Shown here in pieces: positions 9,010 to 16,503 of a DNA stretch of 64,000 bases. The DNA comes from Flavobacteriaceae bacterium (GTDB lineage Bacteria > Bacteroidota > Bacteroidia > Flavobacteriales > Flavobacteriaceae). The stretch spans positions 1-64,000 of the forward strand of contig JAGQYS010000030.1 of assembly GCA_020435965.1 (NCBI GenBank). Direction: 5' to 3'. Position 1 is the first letter of the stretch; each line of letters begins with the position of its first letter. A program made the translations under genes and the position numbers. The notes beneath the pieces are model-generated. The model saw only the letters and a list, made by a program, of their open reading frames with translations. It did no database searches and was not told where the DNA came from.

Positions 9010-9921
9010 ATGCGAAACTTTATAAAACACACAATTATATTATTTGTTCTTTTGACTTTCATTTCTTGTAAAACAGATACAAAACATACTATTGCTGACT
9101 TAAAAACTAAAATTGAAAATCAAATTTCAGACATTGATGGCGATATTGCTTTAGCTCTATTGGACCTCTCTAACGAATCAAATTCCATCATGATTAATAC
9201 TGAAGAGAGCTTTCATGCAGCAAGCACCATGAAAGTTCCAGTGATGATTGAATTATATAAACAACAAAACGAAGGATTAGTAAATCTTAATGATTCCATT
9301 GTTTTAGTAAACGAGTTTAAAAGTATTGTTGATGGCAGTTCTTACAGCATGGATATTGGTGATGATAGTGACGATGTGATTTACAGTAAAATAGGCACAA
9401 AGCAAACCTTATATGACCTCATGGTTCCAATGATTACAGTGAGTAGCAACCTTGCTACCAATGTGTTGATTGAAATTGTAGATGCTAAAAAAGTAACCCA
9501 AACCATGCGAAGTTTAGGTGCAGATAAGATTGAAGTTTTGCGAGGTGTTGAAGACCAAAAGGCTTATGATTTAGGTTTAAGCAATTCTACAACTGCAAAC
9601 GACTTATTGGTGATTATGAAAGCTATTGCAGAAGGAAAAGCTGGAACCAAGAACGATTGTAATGCTATGATAGCTATATTAAAGCGTCAAGAATGGAATG
9701 ATATGATTCCTAAATATTTACCTGAAACTGTTGAAGTTGCACACAAAACAGGAACCATCACAGGAGTACATCATGATGCTGGAATAGTATACCTTGCAGA
9801 TGGCAATTCTTATGCTTTGGTTTTATTGTCCAAAAATCTAAGTGATTTTGAAAAAGGCACTGACCAATTAGCACAAATATCAAAAACCATTTATGAGTTT
9901 TTTACTCAAAAGGCGCTTTAA
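9010..9921 (+). CDS. Class A beta-lactamase-like serine hydrolase, lipoprotein
   Basis: This 303-residue protein has a lipobox ending at C20 (LTFISC). It carries the serine beta-lactamase-fold motifs: S72-T-M-K75, a VSSN element around residue 146 in place of SDN, and HKTGT about residue 246. The omega-loop glutamate is possibly the E in RGVEDQK, but the classical E-x-x-L-N is not intact. It may be a true class A beta-lactamase or a related D-Ala peptidase/esterase-like hydrolase, anchored in the membrane facing the periplasm. The upstream 110 bases contain only weak promoter matches. Confidence 0.8.
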   Translation: MRNFIKHTIILFVLLTFISCKTDTKHTIADLKTKIENQISDIDGDIALALLDLSNESNSIMINTEESFHAASTMKVPVMIELYKQQNEGLVNLNDSIVLVNEFKSIVDGSSYSMDIGDDSDDVIYSKIGTKQTLYDLMVPMITVSSNLATNVLIEIVDAKKVTQTMRSLGADKIEVLRGVEDQKAYDLGLSNSTTANDLLVIMKAIAEGKAGTKNDCNAMIAILKRQEWNDMIPKYLPETVEVAHKTGTITGVHHDAGIVYLADGNSYALVLLSKNLSDFEKGTDQLAQISKTIYEFFTQKAL

Positions 9922-9946
9922 ACCTCTTTAAAAATCAATAAATTAC

Positions 9947-10015
9947 AATTCACTACAAAAAAAGTGTAATTCACTACATTTGGTTTTTTAAAGCTAATCT
10001 TGTCATATACATTTG
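9947..10015 (+). promoter_or_regulatory. LytTR-type direct repeat and -7 element before the SD(H/Y)Y-repeat gene
   Basis: AATTCACTACA occurs at 9947-9957 and again at 9968-9978, a period of 21 bases or two helical turns. That is the geometry bound by LytTR-domain dimers. TACATTTG at 10008-10015 matches the -7 consensus TAnnTTTG and would start transcription near 10020, about 20 bases before the ATG at 10043; the repeats would then centre near -60. A second TACATTTG at 9975-9982 overlaps the downstream repeat. A LytTR response regulator is encoded at 13554-14309. The link to that regulator is inferred. Confidence 0.5.
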
Positions 10016-10042
10016 CTCTATCAATCAAATAAACGAACAGTT

Positions 10043-11410
10043 ATGACAACATTATTTATCAAACGAAACCAAATCTTTAGCATTGCATTACTTGCATTTC
10101 TAATGGTGCTTCCATCGAGCACTCACTCACAATCAAGAACAAAATCAAAATCAAACTATTCGATTAGCAACGATGGCAAAGGGCGAATTCAAATTACCAA
10201 TAATGGCAAGGAATTTCAAATTGAATACGAAGGAGACATTACTTTATCTGACGACGATAAAGATATTATTGCCATTTCAAATGGTGGTTTTGTAGAAATT
10301 GAACAATCCTCATTTGGTAACAGAAGACGTATTGTTATTGAATCGGATAGAAATGGAAACCTGATTAAAAAATATTATGAAGGTCGTACAGAAAAAGATT
10401 TTAATCCAGAAGGCAAAGAATGGCTTGCAGATGTGCTTCAAGAAATTGTACGTAGCACAACTTTAGCTGCTGAAGCTCGCGTCAATCGTTTTTACAGTAA
10501 AGGAGGAGTCAATGCTGTTTTAGCAGAAATTGGCAGAATTGAAAGCGACTATGTCAATGCGGCTTATTTTAAGTTGCTATTAGAAAAGAATCTGTCAAAT
10601 GATGAATTAGTCAAAACTATTGATGTAGCTGGAAAAAAATTAGAGTCAGACTATTATTTGGCTAGTATTTTAGAGAGCAACCAGAAAGCATTTTTATCAA
10701 ACAGCCAAACTGTAACTGCATACATTAACGCTGCAAAAAGTATTGAGTCTGACCACTATTTAACTAGTGTATTAAAGAAAGTAGTAAATGATAAAAGTAT
10801 AACAGATGCACAAATGGAAAGCCTGTTGGAAATTTCTAAAGATGTGAAATCTGATCATTACATGACTCAAATACTAACTGAAGTTATGGATAACAGAGAA
10901 TTAAATTCGCAGAATATTTCCAGAATCATTTCACTTTCAAGAGAGATTCAGTCTGACCATTACAAAACGCAAGTACTTAAAAAAGTAATAAATGATAAAG
11001 AATTACCTGTTGATGCTTATGATGCCTTTTTAGGAACTTTAGGAGATATTAAATCAGATCACTATATAACTACGATAATTAGTGAATTAATAGATAATAT
11101 AGGTTCTAGTAGTGGTAGATATTCATTAAACAAGTTACTGGATATTGTAAAAAACACAGTTCAGTCAGACCATTATGCTTCAACTATTTTTAAAAAAATG
11201 GGTGAACATGATTTAACTGAAGATCAATTAATAGCTGTGCTTAACTCGTTAAGCCACATACAATCTGATCATTATATGACTCAAGCTTTGTCTTCATTTG
11301 CAGATAAAGTAAGACGTTCGTCAGAACGCGTGAAAGCTGCTTATAGAACTGCTGCAAAATCTATTGGCTCAGATACTTATTATGGTCGTGCAATTAAAGC
11401 TATAGACTAA
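10043..11410 (+). CDS. Exported protein with nine SD(H/Y)Y helical repeats, function unknown
   Basis: The likely start is the ATG at 10043 (MTTLFIKRNQ), giving 455 residues; an upstream in-frame TTG at 10013 is less likely. A signal peptide ends around SSTHSQ. About 100 residues of beta-rich sequence follow, then roughly 290 residues of a 34-35-residue repeat whose core is I-x-S-D-H/Y-Y-x-T-x-x-L-K. Cores begin near 10541, 10640, 10745, 10848, 10950, 11052, 11163, 11262 and 11367. The repeats are helix-rich and probably form a solenoid; similar I-x-S-D repeats occur in some exported regulatory proteins such as BlaR1/M56-related C-terminal regions, by memory only. It is followed by LytS-like and LytTR genes, which suggests it is a target or input of that system. 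Confidence 0.75.
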   Translation: MTTLFIKRNQIFSIALLAFLMVLPSSTHSQSRTKSKSNYSISNDGKGRIQITNNGKEFQIEYEGDITLSDDDKDIIAISNGGFVEIEQSSFGNRRRIVIESDRNGNLIKKYYEGRTEKDFNPEGKEWLADVLQEIVRSTTLAAEARVNRFYSKGGVNAVLAEIGRIESDYVNAAYFKLLLEKNLSNDELVKTIDVAGKKLESDYYLASILESNQKAFLSNSQTVTAYINAAKSIESDHYLTSVLKKVVNDKSITDAQMESLLEISKDVKSDHYMTQILTEVMDNRELNSQNISRIISLSREIQSDHYKTQVLKKVINDKELPVDAYDAFLGTLGDIKSDHYITTIISELIDNIGSSSGRYSLNKLLDIVKNTVQSDHYASTIFKKMGEHDLTEDQLIAVLNSLSHIQSDHYMTQALSSFADKVRRSSERVKAAYRTAAKSIGSDTYYGRAIKAID

Positions 11411-11420
11411 CCAAACAAAT

Positions 11421-11477
11421 ACCAAGGTAAATGGTTCTTACTAGATTTTAATTTTAGTGTAGATTCATTACCTTGGT
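11421..11477 (+). promoter_or_regulatory. Inverted repeat between the repeat-protein gene and the LytS-like kinase gene
   Basis: ACCAAGGTAAATG at 11421-11433 pairs with CATTACCTTGGT at 11466-11477, with one bulged base and a 32-base loop. The right arm ends three bases before the kinase ATG at 11481. It may be a processing or attenuation hairpin controlling read-through from the upstream gene, or may mask the kinase start. There is no U-tract, so it is not a canonical terminator. Confidence 0.45.
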
Positions 11478-11480
11478 TCT

Positions 11481-12536
11481 ATGATTTTATCTAACCAACT
11501 CAACAATCCAATTGTGAAAAAGCATTTGCTCATCACAGCTTTAGGTCTGTTTTTAGGCCTATTGTTTTACAACTACTTTGGTGTTAGTATAAGTCCTGAA
11601 GGAAAATCGTACAACACTTCAGAGCTCATAATGAGTGCTTTGGGAGGTGTATTATTAGCTTATGTCACGTTTTATATTTCGGTTAAGTTAGATAAACTTT
11701 TGCCTTGGAAATCTCAACTAGTCAATAGGTTTGTTAGTGGGATTATAGTTTTATTCACTACCAGTTTTGCCTTTATTTATGGCTTGGTAGTTTTATACAA
11801 AAAACTCTCAAAGCAAACAGTTTTGGAAGATGAATTGTACCAAAGCAATCTCATAAAGCTCGGCATCATCTTGTTTATATTAATGCTGATTTATAATATT
11901 ATCTATTTTGCGCTTTACTCCTATTATTCTTATTCAAAACTTCAAATTGAAACCGTAAAGTTTGAACGCAAACACTATGAATTACAGCTTAAAGCATTGA
12001 AGTCTCAGCTGAGTTCTCACTTTTTGTTCAACAACTTGAATACCATTTCATCCTTGGCGTTTAAAGACGTTGAACAGGCTGAAAATTATATTAGAGGTCT
12101 TGCTAAAATATATCATTATACCCTTAATAGCTATCATGTAAAACTGGTAAGTATTCAAGAAGAAATGGATGTTGTTAAGGCTTATTTATCTCTATTAAGT
12201 ACAAGGTTTGGTAATGTTTTAAACTATTCCATTAACATTTCAGAAACTAATTTAAAACATAAAATACCACCATTAGCTTTACAAATGTTGGTGGAAAATG
12301 CTGTAAAACACAATCAGGCTTCAACAACAAATCCGCTTAACATAGAAGTTTTTGAAGAACATGATCAACTTGTTATAAGAAATAACATAACAAATTCTCC
12401 CAAAAAAATTAGTTCTTTTAATATTGGATTAAACAATATTAACTCCAGATTTAAATTACTTTACAACAAAGAGATTTCTATTGAGGAAGACAATCACTAC
12501 ACGGTAAAAATTCCAATAATCATAACTAATGAATAG
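11481..12536 (+). CDS. LytS-type sensor histidine kinase
   Basis: This 351-residue inner-membrane protein has four predicted membrane helices in the first 160 residues, then a His_kinase (PF06580-type) domain. The phosphoacceptor lies in SSHFLFNNLN with H180, the N-box is MLVENAVKHN, and the G-box-like region is NIGLNNINSRFKLLY, so it looks catalytically competent. No extracytoplasmic sensor domain is obvious; sensing is probably within the membrane. Its 3' end overlaps the next gene by eight bases and that gene overlaps the LytTR regulator by four, so the three should be one transcript. The expected partner is the LytTR regulator at 13554. Confidence 0.9.
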   Translation: MILSNQLNNPIVKKHLLITALGLFLGLLFYNYFGVSISPEGKSYNTSELIMSALGGVLLAYVTFYISVKLDKLLPWKSQLVNRFVSGIIVLFTTSFAFIYGLVVLYKKLSKQTVLEDELYQSNLIKLGIILFILMLIYNIIYFALYSYYSYSKLQIETVKFERKHYELQLKALKSQLSSHFLFNNLNTISSLAFKDVEQAENYIRGLAKIYHYTLNSYHVKLVSIQEEMDVVKAYLSLLSTRFGNVLNYSINISETNLKHKIPPLALQMLVENAVKHNQASTTNPLNIEVFEEHDQLVIRNNITNSPKKISSFNIGLNNINSRFKLLYNKEISIEEDNHYTVKIPIIITNE

Positions 12537-13557
12537 GCTTTTTATACATAATCCGTTGTTTAGATTGTTCAGTCCTATTTTTAGTGGCGTTGTAGTGTAC
12601 TTGCTCATATTACTTGTAAACAATAATGTAGAGCAGCTTCAAGAACAATTTTTAGGCAACGAACTCTACTTTTGTATTGGCTTATCACTCATAATTCAAG
12701 AGTTTTCAAGGCTTTTACTTTGGGTGTTTGGAAAGTTGCCTTCTCGATTTTCTTCCTTTATTAAACTCATTATACAAGTAACTGGATCTATGCTATTATG
12801 TATTATTTTAGTAACTGTATCTATTTATTTGTATTATAAAAACATCTTAGGTTTCACACCTAGTTCTGGAGAATTATGGATGTTTAACAGCATCTTTTGT
12901 GCCATTACAATCATTTATGTTTTGTTACACATAAGCCATCATTATTTGTACAAAGTCAATACGAAGCGACTTGAAAATGAATATTTGATGAAGCAGATGG
13001 TTGAAGATGATTTTATACAGTTTAAAAACGGCATCAATCCGACACTACTGTTTGAATGCTTTGAAGCCATGATTGTATTAATCAGGCAAAATTCTGACAA
13101 AGTGGATAACCTGATAGACCACATGGCATTGGTATATCGTTACATTTTATCAAAGAAAAGCAAACAACTTGTATTAATAGATGAAGAATTAAATGTTGTT
13201 GATGAACTTGTGCAGTTATTTAACTATTTGCCATACAGAAATGTAGAGTTTAATAGAGGTTATCAATCTAGTTTTCTTGTTGTTCCAGGAAGTGTATTAG
13301 CATTGGTTGAAAGCATCATTAGAAGTACTATTAATAATCCTGAAAAATCTTTAAGTATATATTTAAATGAAGATGAAAATCATTTAATATTCAACTACTT
13401 AAAGAATGATAAAATTGTTTCAGGTTTTAAAAAAGAGTCAATGAATGATATTGATTATAGATATTCAATTTATAGTAACGACACTATTATTATTGAAGAA
13501 AAGCAAGGTGAAAGAACCATAAAAATTCCTAAACTCTTAACCAAAAGCAATTCATGA
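12529..13557 (+). CDS. LytS-like membrane protein with degenerate kinase domain
   Basis: This 342-residue protein has the same plan as its upstream neighbour: four membrane helices, then a PF06580-like region. The expected P-H-F-L-F-N-x-L-N box reads INPTLLFECFEA, so the phosphoacceptor His is T172. The N-box position reads ALVESIIRSTIN instead of x-V-E-N-x-x-x-H, and no glycine-rich G-box is seen. It therefore probably cannot autophosphorylate and may act as a pseudokinase partner or receptor subunit of the active kinase. Translational overlap on both sides fits a stoichiometric complex. It is not a pseudogene: the frame is open and the membrane part is intact. Confidence 0.75.
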   Translation: MNRLFIHNPLFRLFSPIFSGVVVYLLILLVNNNVEQLQEQFLGNELYFCIGLSLIIQEFSRLLLWVFGKLPSRFSSFIKLIIQVTGSMLLCIILVTVSIYLYYKNILGFTPSSGELWMFNSIFCAITIIYVLLHISHHYLYKVNTKRLENEYLMKQMVEDDFIQFKNGINPTLLFECFEAMIVLIRQNSDKVDNLIDHMALVYRYILSKKSKQLVLIDEELNVVDELVQLFNYLPYRNVEFNRGYQSSFLVVPGSVLALVESIIRSTINNPEKSLSIYLNEDENHLIFNYLKNDKIVSGFKKESMNDIDYRYSIYSNDTIIIEEKQGERTIKIPKLLTKSNS

Positions 13558-14309
13558 ATGCATTAATTATAGAAGACGAACTTCCTGCTGCTGAAAAGCT
13601 AGAACGTTATATTTTAAAATATGACGACAGCATTGCTATTGTAGCCAAATTAACTAGTGTTGCTGATGCTGTGAATTGGTTAAGAAGCAATGAAAATTTG
13701 GTCGATATACTTTTTGTGGATATTCAATTAAGTGATGGTTTGAGTTTTGAGATATTCAATCAGGTCCAAGTTCAAAAACCTATTATTTTTACAACGGCTT
13801 TTGATGAATTCGCTGTTGATGCCTTTAAACTAAACAGCATTGATTACATCTTAAAGCCAATTACGTTTACTGAGGTTTCCAAAGCGCTAACAAAGTTTAA
13901 AAACTTTAAGTCCATTTTATCAATCAAAACCATACAAAATGCTTCTGAAGCTTTCAATAATAAATCTTTTAAGAATAGGTTTTTGGTGCGATTAGGCAAT
14001 CATATACATTCCATTAAAACTGAAGAAACTGCTTTGTTTTATGCCGAAGGACGAACGGTTTTTTTAGTCACTAATGAAGGTAAGAAGTTTGTTTTAGACT
14101 ATAAATTGGAAGATCTTGATCAAGTATTAGATTCTGACAGCTTTATGCGAATGAACAGAACCTTCATTGTAAACATGGAAGCTATAAAAGATGTCATTGT
14201 CTATTCAAACAGCAGATTAAAACTCATCTTAAATGTATCAACAGACAATGACATTATTGTAAGTAGAGATCGTGTCTCTGACTTTAAATCTTGGTTTGGA
14301 GGTAATTAA
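13554..14309 (+). CDS. LytTR-family response regulator
   Basis: This 251-residue regulator has a receiver domain (residues 1-115) with the acidic pair E7/D8, phosphoacceptor D56 in FVDIQLSDG, and K101 in YILKPI. A LytTR DNA-binding domain follows (about residues 140-250), recognisable from SIKTEETALFYAEGRTVFL and FMRMNRTFIVNMEAI. It should bind direct repeats as a dimer and is very likely phosphorylated by the LytS-type kinase at 11481. The start codon overlaps the preceding gene. A repeat pair with the right 21-bp geometry lies upstream of the repeat-protein gene at 10043. Confidence 0.95.
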   Translation: MNALIIEDELPAAEKLERYILKYDDSIAIVAKLTSVADAVNWLRSNENLVDILFVDIQLSDGLSFEIFNQVQVQKPIIFTTAFDEFAVDAFKLNSIDYILKPITFTEVSKALTKFKNFKSILSIKTIQNASEAFNNKSFKNRFLVRLGNHIHSIKTEETALFYAEGRTVFLVTNEGKKFVLDYKLEDLDQVLDSDSFMRMNRTFIVNMEAIKDVIVYSNSRLKLILNVSTDNDIIVSRDRVSDFKSWFGGN

Positions 14310-14319
14310 ATTGGATTAT

Positions 14320-15762
14320 TTAATTATTTATGAGCTTTTCAATGGCAGCATCACCATTTGAGCTTAAATTGTTCATTATGGTTGATAAAAACTCCTGCTT
14401 ATCAGTTGAATAATTAAGGTCAACGTCTGGAACAATCCCTTTGCCTTCATAATTGTTTCCCTTGGTGTCTAAATATACTTCGTTAGATAAACCAAACTCC
14501 CAACCATTTGGTAAAACTCTTTCAAAAATATCTGAAAAAACCCCTTCAGATGTTCCACCAACTCTTGTTATATTATCAAGTGACAAAGAGCTTAATATCA
14601 TAATTTCGGTAGCACTTGCAGATTCCTTTGATGTTAATAAGTAAACGGGGTTTTTAAAGGCATTATCTATAGCCAACAATTCTACTTCAATAGGTTTGGT
14701 ATAACCCTCACCTAGCCTAGCTTTCTTGGTAAAAACCAAACGCTTTTTATCATTAAAATGTCTGAGTATTTCTAAACCTACTTCGTCCTTTCCTCCTCCA
14801 TTAAAACGAACATCAATAATTATGGCATCTTTATCTGATAAATCATTCATTACTTCATTCATAATACTTTTAATGCCCTCTAATTCTTTTTTTGTGAATT
14901 CTTCAGTAGGCAGCTCATCGGCCTTTTCAAAAAAAGCCAACCAATAGTCCCTTCCGGAAAGTGAATCTGCCAATTGATAGTCACCTAATCCCATCATTTG
15001 GTTTATTTGCATATAACCAATCTTGTCATTTAAACTTCCCCATTGCACCATTTTATTGCGTCTGGATTTTAAATCTTTAATGTAATGTTCAGCAATAGCA
15101 TTGGCTACTTCATGATTTTGATATTGCTTTACAGGTGGATTTTTGCTCTGTTTTTCTATAGTTTCAGAAGTTTCATTTCTAAGTTCAGAAGCAGCTTCCT
15201 CTACATCATCTGGAGCACTCAAGCCAATATGTCCATCGTTAAAAGAGTCCAACATATCCTCCATAATGTTATAAAGTTCAGCAGCTGTAGTTTCAGAATT
15301 CACCATGGATTTATATTTATTGTACATGGTTTCCCAATTGATATTTCTTTCTTCAAAATAAGCATAATGATTTTTAAAGGCATTAGAAAGCACTTCAAAA
15401 TTATAAACTGGATCGTTCATCTTTTCTGCTGAAATCTCTTGGTTGCAAATTGCTGGAATGCTGTCCAGTCTATTAAAATAGTACATATTTATACCATCTT
15501 TAATGCTTAAAGTGTCTCCTTCATAAGTGATGTTGTTTCCAAAATCACTTACTTCTCCATCTAATACTTGCAGACAAGAAATATCTGTGATATCATATAG
15601 GGAAAATTGTCCATTTTCTACTTTAGCAATTCTTCCATAGCCTACAGATTCCCAATAGCCATCTAAGGTTTTTTCTGCAGTTGTGTTATCTTTTTTACAT
15701 GCAATTATGCTTAGAAAGAATAAGGCAAAGAAAATGTATTTTGCTGATGTTAAATGTTTCAT
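14320..15762 (-). CDS. S41-family peptidase, lipoprotein
   Basis: This 480-residue protein has a lipobox ending at C22 (LSIIAC). The C-terminal half is an S41 tail-specific protease domain: the strand-turn IIDVRFNGGGKDE and the nucleophile region TSKESASATEI (Ser near residue 380). The N-terminal 120 residues have no recognised domain. S41 enzymes trim C-termini of periplasmic proteins or digest peptides; the lipid anchor places this one at the membrane. The gene overlaps the upstream GntR regulator by four bases, so the two are probably co-transcribed, and it is convergent with the LytTR gene. Confidence 0.87.
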   Translation of the reverse strand: MKHLTSAKYIFFALFFLSIIACKKDNTTAEKTLDGYWESVGYGRIAKVENGQFSLYDITDISCLQVLDGEVSDFGNNITYEGDTLSIKDGINMYYFNRLDSIPAICNQEISAEKMNDPVYNFEVLSNAFKNHYAYFEERNINWETMYNKYKSMVNSETTAAELYNIMEDMLDSFNDGHIGLSAPDDVEEAASELRNETSETIEKQSKNPPVKQYQNHEVANAIAEHYIKDLKSRRNKMVQWGSLNDKIGYMQINQMMGLGDYQLADSLSGRDYWLAFFEKADELPTEEFTKKELEGIKSIMNEVMNDLSDKDAIIIDVRFNGGGKDEVGLEILRHFNDKKRLVFTKKARLGEGYTKPIEVELLAIDNAFKNPVYLLTSKESASATEIMILSSLSLDNITRVGGTSEGVFSDIFERVLPNGWEFGLSNEVYLDTKGNNYEGKGIVPDVDLNYSTDKQEFLSTIMNNLSSNGDAAIEKLINN

Positions 15763-16397
15763 GATGTTTTTTGTTTAAAATAGCCTTGAATAAAAGGTAT
15801 GCTCGTTAACCAACTTTCTTTAATGAGTTCTGCGGCCTTTAAGGTATTGCCATTTTTAATTGATGCAATTACATTTTTGTGATAGTCTGAAGATACTTTG
15901 GCCAAGTTAGCATCTTTCATATAATAAAATTCATATATAAATACACGTAATTTTAAATCATACAATATGTTTTTTAAGCTATCATTCTTATAATTCTTTA
16001 AAAGTATTTGATGGAATTTAATATCAGATTGTATTCTGTCCACAGGATTATTATAAGAGTTTTCTTTCTCGAATAGTTTCTCAAGTGTATCAATATCTTT
16101 TTTGTTGTAAGATGATTCACTCACGCCTAAGTATTCAAGGTTGGCTATAATTGGGTACAATTCTGAAACCTTTTCGATATTTGGTTGTGGCAAAAAGAAC
16201 CCTCTGTTGGGTATGGCTTCAACGATGTCAGCATGCTGAAGTTGTGTTAATGCCTCACGAATTGGTGTAACACTTACATTTAATTTTTTTGCCAAAACAG
16301 GTAATGAAATGCGCTCTCCAAAGCTTAATTCTCCATTTATCATCTGATCTTGAAGAAAATTTTTTACTTGATCTCGCAATGTTATTTTTTGTACCAT
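15759..16397 (-). CDS. GntR-family (FCD-type) transcriptional regulator
   Basis: This 212-residue protein has an N-terminal winged helix of the GntR type (about residues 5-70, with LAKKLNVSVTPIREAL as recognition region) and an all-helical C-terminal effector domain of the FadR/FCD class (about residues 80-205, with FHQILL and the late HKNVIASI histidine). Such regulators usually bind small carboxylates. It leads a transcript with the S41 lipoprotein gene. A well-formed promoter with an internal palindrome lies directly upstream, suggesting autoregulation. Confidence 0.92.
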   Translation of the reverse strand: MVQKITLRDQVKNFLQDQMINGELSFGERISLPVLAKKLNVSVTPIREALTQLQHADIVEAIPNRGFFLPQPNIEKVSELYPIIANLEYLGVSESSYNKKDIDTLEKLFEKENSYNNPVDRIQSDIKFHQILLKNYKNDSLKNILYDLKLRVFIYEFYYMKDANLAKVSSDYHKNVIASIKNGNTLKAAELIKESWLTSIPFIQGYFKQKTS

Positions 16398-16401
16398 GCG
16401 T

Positions 16402-16432
16402 CAAATATAATATATCGTATATGATTTAACAA
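16402..16432 (-). promoter_or_regulatory. Promoter and putative operator of the GntR gene
   Basis: On the minus strand TTG (16432-16430), a 20-base spacer and TATATTTG (16409-16402) match the Bacteroidota promoter consensus, and the ATG follows after only four bases (ACGC), so the mRNA would be leaderless. The spacer holds the near-palindrome ATCGTATATGAT (16414-16425, plus strand), similar in form to operators of FCD-type GntR proteins. Confidence 0.6.
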
Positions 16433-16503
16433 ATATAAAAAAGAAAATATTCAAAATAAATTGAACACTCTCTTTCTTAATAAATATTTTAATGATTAAT
16501 AAA

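Noticed and set aside
10541..11380. Evenly spaced DNA repeats of about 103 bases
   Set aside because: They are the coding repeats of the SD(H/Y)Y protein; spacing is not constant and the frame is open, so this is neither a CRISPR nor a satellite.
11421..11477. Rho-independent terminator
   Set aside because: The loop is 32 bases and no T-tract follows the right arm; the kinase start codon is immediately downstream.
13000..13100. Gene at 12529 as a pseudogene
   Set aside because: The frame is complete, overlaps both neighbours and keeps its membrane part; substitution is limited to catalytic residues, which fits a pseudokinase.
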